The translations under genes were made by a program, and so were the position numbers. From Saprospiraceae bacterium (lineage in GTDB: Bacteria; Bacteroidota; Bacteroidia; Chitinophagales; Saprospiraceae), in NCBI GenBank assembly GCA_016710625.1, contig JADJVK010000032.1, forward strand, positions 1-33,079: a DNA stretch of 33,079 bases. Direction: 5' to 3'. Shown piece by piece: positions 29,054-33,079 of this stretch (within the stretch, counting starts at the first letter, position 1; every line of letters starts with the position of its first letter). The notes beneath the pieces were generated by a model. That model saw nothing but the letters and a program-made list of their open reading frames with translations. It had not been told where the DNA came from and did not search any database.

Positions 29054-29672
29054 AATGTGGGCAAAAAAGTTGATTACAAAAGGGTATGAAGTATTGTGAA
29101 GAAAAGCACCAAACAAATGAGTTTTTTTAGCCATAATACATTCCAAATTAGTAAGAGTAAAAAGGAGCCAAAAGCATCCTTTACTCTGAACTTACTAATT
29201 TGTATAAGGCCTACTTTATTGCTGATAGGTTGCTCTCCAGCATTGCCTATTTCCTCTTCAAGAAGGCGACACAAAGCTAAAAAAAGTACTGTATTCTGTT
29301 TAGGAATATTATCCCAATTAAAATTAAAAGCAGGAATAAAAAAATCAAATTATCAAAATCAGGAACTTGAAAAATTAAATAATCAATTTCAGGAATTGTA
29401 ATCGTTGTAAATTTAATTTCAGGAATAAAAAACCAATCAAATTGACAATTAGGAATAAGAAAAAAGGTAGTTATTTTTTCAAGAATTAAAATAAATTATT
29501 GAAAAACTTAGGATTAATTTGTATTCTTGTTTACAATTTAAGTATTAACCAAAAAAACTGTATTTAATTTTATTTTTTAACTCGAAAACTGTCAAGTAAT
29601 TTTAGGACAGTACAACATAATAAACTGATATTAAAAACTCATAAAACCATATCGGTCAATCTTATAGAAGTA
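29054..29672. other. Gene-free AT-rich interval with degenerate repeats
   Basis: No supportable gene. It holds the 29144-29202 hairpin and, from about 29320 to 29460, several degenerate copies of a (T)CAGGAATAAAA-like phrase in AT-rich sequence. A 306-bp open frame at 29096-29401 has no recognisable features and I do not call it. Confidence 0.5.
29144..29202. repeat. Long imperfect inverted repeat (hairpin)
   Basis: Arms 29144-29166 and 29177-29202 pair over 20+ bases: CAAATTAGTAAG with CTTACTAATTTG at the outside, then AGTAAAAAGGA with TCCTTTACT inside, separated by a small bulge and a 10-nt loop. No T-tract follows, so it is not an ordinary terminator. Candidate remnant of a short mobile palindrome. 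Confidence 0.65.
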
Positions 29673-29960
29673 ATGCATCATCAAGCAGCAGTATTGCTTC
29701 CTCATACAACTGTAATCAAAAATCAAACAACTGTATTACATCATCATGCATCGGTATTGCTACCTCAAGCAACGGTATTAGAAAATCGAGCAGATGTATT
29801 GCTTCCTCAATCAGCTGTATTGCATCATCGAGCAGCTGTATTGCTTCCTCAAGTAATGGTATTGGAAAATCGCAGCAAGTTACTGCATCTTCACAGAACA
29901 GTAGTTCATTCTCACAAAACAGGAATAGCAAATCGTAGAGCAGTAGGATACTTTCATTGA
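29673..29960 (+). CDS. Heptapeptide-repeat ORF over a 21-bp minisatellite (coding status uncertain)
   Basis: An open frame of 95 codons starting with ATG at 29673 and ending right after the last repeat unit. From 29685 to 29957 there are exactly 13 units of 21 bp (7 residues), most of the form x-x-V-L-x-x-x, alternating LLPQ, LENR and LHHR types, so units repeat in higher-order 42-63 bp sets. The minus strand is also open across most of it (29931-29716) and would encode amphipathic IPLLEEA/IQLLDDA-type heptads. I cannot tell which strand, if either, is translated. It lies just downstream of the 246-aa minus-strand gene. Confidence 0.4.
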   Translation: MHHQAAVLLPHTTVIKNQTTVLHHHASVLLPQATVLENRADVLLPQSAVLHHRAAVLLPQVMVLENRSKLLHLHRTVVHSHKTGIANRRAVGYFH

Positions 29961-30069
29961 ATCATACTTGCTCACCAATAAAAAGGAATATAAATTTGAA
30001 AATCAATATTGTAATGAATACAAAATATACTATTCAATCGATAATCAATAATCAGAAAAAAGCTCAAAA

Positions 30070-30100
30070 GAAAAGCCCAATACAATAGTATTAGGCTCTT
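30070..30100 (-). terminator. Rho-independent terminator of the 246-aa gene
   Basis: A 10-bp stem with one mismatch (30074-30083 and 30088-30097, AGCCCAATAC on the plus strand) and a 4-nt AATA loop; on the minus strand it is followed by a T-rich run (CTTTTCTTTTGAGCTTTTTT). It lies about 33 nt after the 246-aa gene stop. Confidence 0.65.
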
Positions 30101-30132
30101 CATAAAACTATTATTATTATCCAATACGTTTC

Positions 30133-30873
30133 TTAATGCTTTTTGGAAAATGAGATTCCTGAAACATGACCAAACTCCGTGGAAGAAACACCATACAATG
30201 AACGGATATATTTTTTTATATCCATCGCACAACTATACAAACAATTTGGGTTCGTATAAAACAACTCATTTCTTCTTAATCTAGCTGTCCTCAGCACTGC
30301 CTCGGCTGCTAAGGATTCCGTATTCGCTAAAGTTAGTTCGTCTAAATAGCTAGATAAAGCTGCAATTTTCAAATCATTTTCATTCGGATTATAAGTAGGC
30401 TCCGATTGTAATAAGATAATCATTTTTGAAAAGTGATCCACCAACTGACCAAAGGAAGTTTGGGCAGTGGAGTTTGTCTTTTTCTCTGGTTCGGTTGACC
30501 CTTCTGCTGGTGGCGGTGGTGGTGTCACTTTACCGATACGAACACCAAAAATTTTCTTTTTCAAAGACTTTGCATTCTCAATAGTCATTGGGGTAGCATC
30601 CGTCAATTCGAGTGCATAAATGATTCTTGTTGCAATTTTTCTTAAATTTTCGAACTTCAGTTGTCTGCTGTGAATGGTAGTGTTGTAATTGATCAATTTT
30701 TGATTGACATTGTTGATTTCAGTTTTCGCATCTGTCAGTAATTGATTCAGGTTGGCAATTTGGATAGCCGTTTTTGCAGGGTTGTAAGTACTTCCAAACT
30801 CGGTGCAGATTTTAATTAGGTTTTCAAGGTTGTTCATGTTTTTGACATGTCCTGTTTCATAGGTGGTCGCCAT
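30133..30873 (-). CDS. Uncharacterised conserved protein, 246 aa
   Basis: No domain that I can name. The opening MATTYETGHVKNMNNLENLI resembles an unnamed Bacteroidota family I recall but cannot identify. It has a helical first half (repeated Leu/Ile/Asn heptads around LNQLLTDAKTEINNVNQKL), a short Pro-rich hinge (TPPPPPAEGSTEPEKKT near residue 120), and a second helical half with SSYLDELTLANTESLAAEA and a C-terminal YSCAMDIKKYIRSLYG. No signal peptide or membrane segment is evident, so probably cytoplasmic. Frame intact, own terminator, in between mobile remnants and the restriction-modification operon, which suggests accessory status. Function is unknown. Confidence 0.75.
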   Translation of the reverse strand: MATTYETGHVKNMNNLENLIKICTEFGSTYNPAKTAIQIANLNQLLTDAKTEINNVNQKLINYNTTIHSRQLKFENLRKIATRIIYALELTDATPMTIENAKSLKKKIFGVRIGKVTPPPPPAEGSTEPEKKTNSTAQTSFGQLVDHFSKMIILLQSEPTYNPNENDLKIAALSSYLDELTLANTESLAAEAVLRTARLRRNELFYTNPNCLYSCAMDIKKYIRSLYGVSSTEFGHVSGISFSKKH

Positions 30874-30970
30874 AATGAATATTTTTTTTGATTAATTAAT
30901 TTTTTGAGAACGTCAAGGTATCATAATTTAGTATGAGTAAATATGAAAAATCGAAAAAAAATTAAATAAT

Positions 30971-30993
30971 TTGTGGACAATATTTGTCCACAA
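30971..30993 (+). promoter_or_regulatory. Palindromic operator of the restriction-modification controller protein
   Basis: TTGTGGACAA TAT TTGTCCACAA: two perfect 10-bp arms with a 3-nt centre, 40 nt before the controller gene. Its right arm contains the -33 TTTG box (30983-30986) of the promoter whose -7 element is at 31006-31013, so a bound dimer would block transcription. Confidence 0.7.
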
Positions 30994-31013
30994 TAATATA
31001 TTTCTTATTTTTG
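30983..31013 (+). promoter_or_regulatory. Promoter of the restriction-modification operon
   Basis: TTTG at 30983-30986, a 19-nt spacer and TATTTTTG at 31006-31013, matching TTTG/TAnnTTTG, 19 nt before the ATG at 31033. Confidence 0.6.
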
Positions 31014-31032
31014 GATTTAAAATTCACTTTAT

Positions 31033-31359
31033 ATGAAAAATAATTTTAAATCTTTAGGTGAAAAATTACGAAATATTAGAGAAGAAGCTGGTTTAACATT
31101 AAAAGAAGTATCAAAACAAATTATAATTGATACTTCTTTACTAGCTAAAATTGAACGAAATGAAAGACAACCAACAAAACAAATTATAAAGCAAATAGCA
31201 AAATATTTCAATATTGATGAAATGGAATTACAGAAAGATTTTTTGAGTGACCAAATTGCATATAAAATAATTGATGAAGAAGCAGATTTAAGTATTTTAA
31301 AGGTTGCTGAAGAAAAAGTTATATATTTAAAAAAAGTAAATAATGAAAAATCAAATTAA
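31033..31359 (+). CDS. XRE-family regulator, probable restriction-modification controller (C) protein
   Basis: Small DNA-binding protein of 108 residues. A Cro/C1-type helix-turn-helix spans about residues 9-63: LGEKLRNIREEAGLTLKEVSKQ, then ID-TSLLAKIERNERQPTKQIIKQIAKYF. The C-terminal part is acidic with a lysine-rich end. It is the first gene of an operon: the methyltransferase ATG at 31343 overlaps its 3' end by 17 bp. With a perfect palindrome over its own promoter, this is the usual layout of a C protein that delays endonuclease expression until methylation is complete. Other XRE regulators have similar size, so the C role rests on context. Confidence 0.82.
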   Translation: MKNNFKSLGEKLRNIREEAGLTLKEVSKQIIIDTSLLAKIERNERQPTKQIIKQIAKYFNIDEMELQKDFLSDQIAYKIIDEEADLSILKVAEEKVIYLKKVNNEKSN

Positions 31360-32610
31360 AGTTATTGAATTATTTGCTGGAGTTGGAGGTTTTCGTCTAG
31401 GACTTGAAGGTTGGAATGGGGAAATCTGCTACATCAGGTTATAAAGATAAATTAAATTCATTATATAAAATAATTTGGAGTAACCAATGGGAACCTTCTA
31501 CAAAAACCCAACATGCTTCTTTAGTATATGAAAATCGTTGGGGAACTGAAAAACATTCAAATATAGATATTTCCCAAGTTGATATTACAGATATACCAGA
31601 TCATGATTTACTAGTTGGAGGTTTCCCATGTCAAGATTATTCAGTAGCTACATCATTAAAAAATTCTAAAGGCTTAATTGGTAAAAAAGGAGTTTTATGG
31701 TGGAGCATTCATAAAATTCTATGTGAAAAAATAAATAAACCAAAATATTTATTCCTTGAAAATGTTGATAGATTACTTATATCTCCATCAGGACAAAGAG
31801 GTCGAGACTTTGCAATTATATTACAAAGTTTAAATGAACTAGGATATGCTGTTGAATGGAGAGTTATAAATGCTGCAGATTATGGCATGCCACAAAGAAG
31901 AAGAAGAATCTTTATATTAGCATATTTAAAAGGAACTTCTATTTATGATAATTTAAATATAGTTACTCCATATGAATGGATGATGCAAGTAGCTACATTA
32001 GCTGAAGGATTTCCTTTAGAGTCTATAGATAATTTGGGTCAGAAAAATTTCAATCTAGTTGGTGACATAGTATCTATTTCAGAAAATTTCAATAAAAATA
32101 GCCTGAATGGGGTTTTCGAAAATACTGGAATAATGATTGATGGAAATGTAACAACAATAAAAACTAAACCATTTTATGATGGAAAATATACTTTTTTGAA
32201 AGATTTAATTCAAAATGGTGAAGTTACCTCTGATTTTTATTTAGATAAAAATGAATTAGATAAATGGATTTATTTAAAGGGGCCAAAAAAAGAACTTCGA
32301 ACTAATTCACATGGTTTTGAATATAATTATAGTGAAGGTGGGATGATATTTCCAGATCCGTTAGATAAACCTTCCCGTACAATAATTACTGGAGAAGGTG
32401 GAAAATCACCATCAAGATTTAAACATGTTATTTATACAACAAATGGCTATAGAGAAGACTTTCCCCAATTGGAACTAGAACGTTTAAATATGTTTCCAGA
32501 TAATCATACTTTTCTTGATGGTATTTCTGATACAAAAAGAGCATTTTTATGGTAATGCTTTGGTAGTTGGAGTTATAGAAAAAATAGGTCTTGCTTTAAC
32601 AAAAAAATAA
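31343..32610 (+). CDS. DNA (cytosine-5-)-methyltransferase, type II (two frameshifts)
   Basis: C5-methyltransferase of about 420 residues. Motif I ELFAGVGGFRLGLEG follows the ATG at 31343; then motif IV GGFPCQDYS with the catalytic Cys (31629-31631), motif VI LENVDRLL, motif VIII MPQRRRRIF, a variable region that should carry target recognition, and motif X (NALVVGVIEKIG). The frame breaks near 31420, where one G too many in a G4 run interrupts GWNGKSATS, and again near 32545, in a T run before YGNALVVG. Both are single-base repairs. With the Sau3AI-like endonuclease downstream, GATC with 5-methylcytosine is a likely target by analogy with M.Sau3AI, though the specificity is inferred. Confidence 0.88.
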
Positions 32611-32615
32611 AAAAA

Positions 32616-33079
32616 ATGAATTTAACTTATAATCCAAAAGATAAAGTCAGTCATAAATTATGCAAAGTTGCTTATTGGTAAAATTTAAAACAGGTTTGCG
32701 ACCCAGTTATCTTAAAACATATAATTATTCTGGAAAAGGTAACTTTGGACAAATCCTCTAGAGAAATATTATTTCGGATATGACCCAAATTCTAAAAAGA
32801 AGCTGATTTTATTGAAATTGATTGAAACTAAAAGCTCTCCATTAAAACAATTAAAAAAATAATGAATATCGTTCAAAAGAACGTTTGGTTTTAAATATTA
32901 TAAATTATACAGAAGTAGTAAAGCAAAATTTTGAAGAAAGTGATTTTTGGAAAAAAAATTCAAATTTACTTTTGGTTTTTTATTTATATAAAACAGAGAG
33001 CAATATACTAGAATATATAATAAAACTTGTAGATGAGTGGAATTTCCCTGATTCTGATTTAGAAATAATAAAGAACGTT
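32616..33079 (+). pseudogene. Sau3AI/MutH-type restriction endonuclease, frameshifted and cut by window end
   Basis: The ATG at 32616, 5 bp after the methyltransferase stop, starts a frame that is repeatedly lost (about 32675, 32757, 32825 and 32862). Reading across gives segments of the Sau3AI/MutH family: HKLCKVAYW, then SGKGNFGQIL, EKYYFGYDPNSKKEADF, IETKSSPLKQLKK and SKERLVLNIINY. The Asp in ADF and the Glu and Lys in IETK are the expected nuclease D...ExK triad. The enzyme would cut GATC sites, but in this sequence no functional protein can be made. Whether it is a real pseudogene or poor consensus near a contig end is unresolved. The reading continues past 33079. Confidence 0.7.

Noticed and set aside
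29096..29401. 101-codon open frame after the IS3 element as a gene
   Set aside because: No recognisable motif, spans both arms of the hairpin, and the minus strand in the same place shows other short frames. AT-rich chance frame is more likely.
1..33079. tRNA, rRNA, CRISPR arrays or prophage structural genes
   Set aside because: I looked for cloverleaf-type stems, repeat-spacer arrays and phage proteins and found none; the only regular array is the contiguous 21-bp repeat at 29685-29957, which has no spacers.

Overview
This is an AT-rich chromosomal segment from a member of the Bacteroidota, probably a gliding or saprophytic lineage; I cannot fix the genus from sequence alone. Three things point there: a secreted subtilase ending in a type IX secretion (T9SS) sorting domain, promoters of the TTTG-N19-23-TAnnTTTG type in front of many genes with few Shine-Dalgarno-like sites, and a metal-transport permease fused to a DtxR-type regulator.

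Layout: (1) 1-1824, the C-terminal ~90% of an M13 zinc metallopeptidase with a strong terminator. (2) 1928-6509, a plus-strand operon-like block: two paralogous lipoproteins (FnIII-like domain plus propeller-like repeats) flanking an outer-membrane barrel-like protein and a di-heme MauG/cytochrome c peroxidase lipoprotein. All four frames are broken. (3) 6507-8941, a minus-strand polyamine operon (carboxy(nor)spermidine dehydrogenase and decarboxylase). (4) 8964-10949, minus-strand mnmA, a DUF1415 gene and a small conserved gene, tightly coupled. (5) 10991-13022, a secreted S8 peptidase with one frameshift. (6) 13116-20026, plus-strand housekeeping-like genes: nicotinamidase, metal permease-DtxR fusion, BioD-like/DRTGG P-loop protein, B12-binding radical SAM protein, DEAD-box helicase and GNAT acetyltransferase. 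(7) 20051-24218, minus-strand accessory genes: a YwqG/DUF1963 protein, a membrane protein with a GRAM-like domain, a SMI1/KNR4 (SUKH) protein and a TonB-C protein. (8) 24690-29960, a decayed mobile zone: an IS4-type transposase, a truncated sensor histidine kinase, an IS3-type element whose left third is duplicated in tandem, a long hairpin and a 13-unit 21-bp minisatellite. (9) 30133-33079, an uncharacterised 246-aa protein, then a divergent type II restriction-modification system: controller protein with a perfect 23-bp palindromic operator over its -33 box, a cytosine-5 DNA methyltransferase and a Sau3AI/MutH-like endonuclease cut by the window end.

A caution runs through everything. Many frames break at one-base indels in short homopolymers, including in otherwise intact genes (subtilase, permease, radical SAM, methyltransferase), which looks like long-read consensus error. 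The two FnIII lipoproteins, the histidine kinase, the ISs and the endonuclease carry several lesions each, two of them in-frame stops, and could be true pseudogenes. I saw no tRNA, rRNA or CRISPR array.
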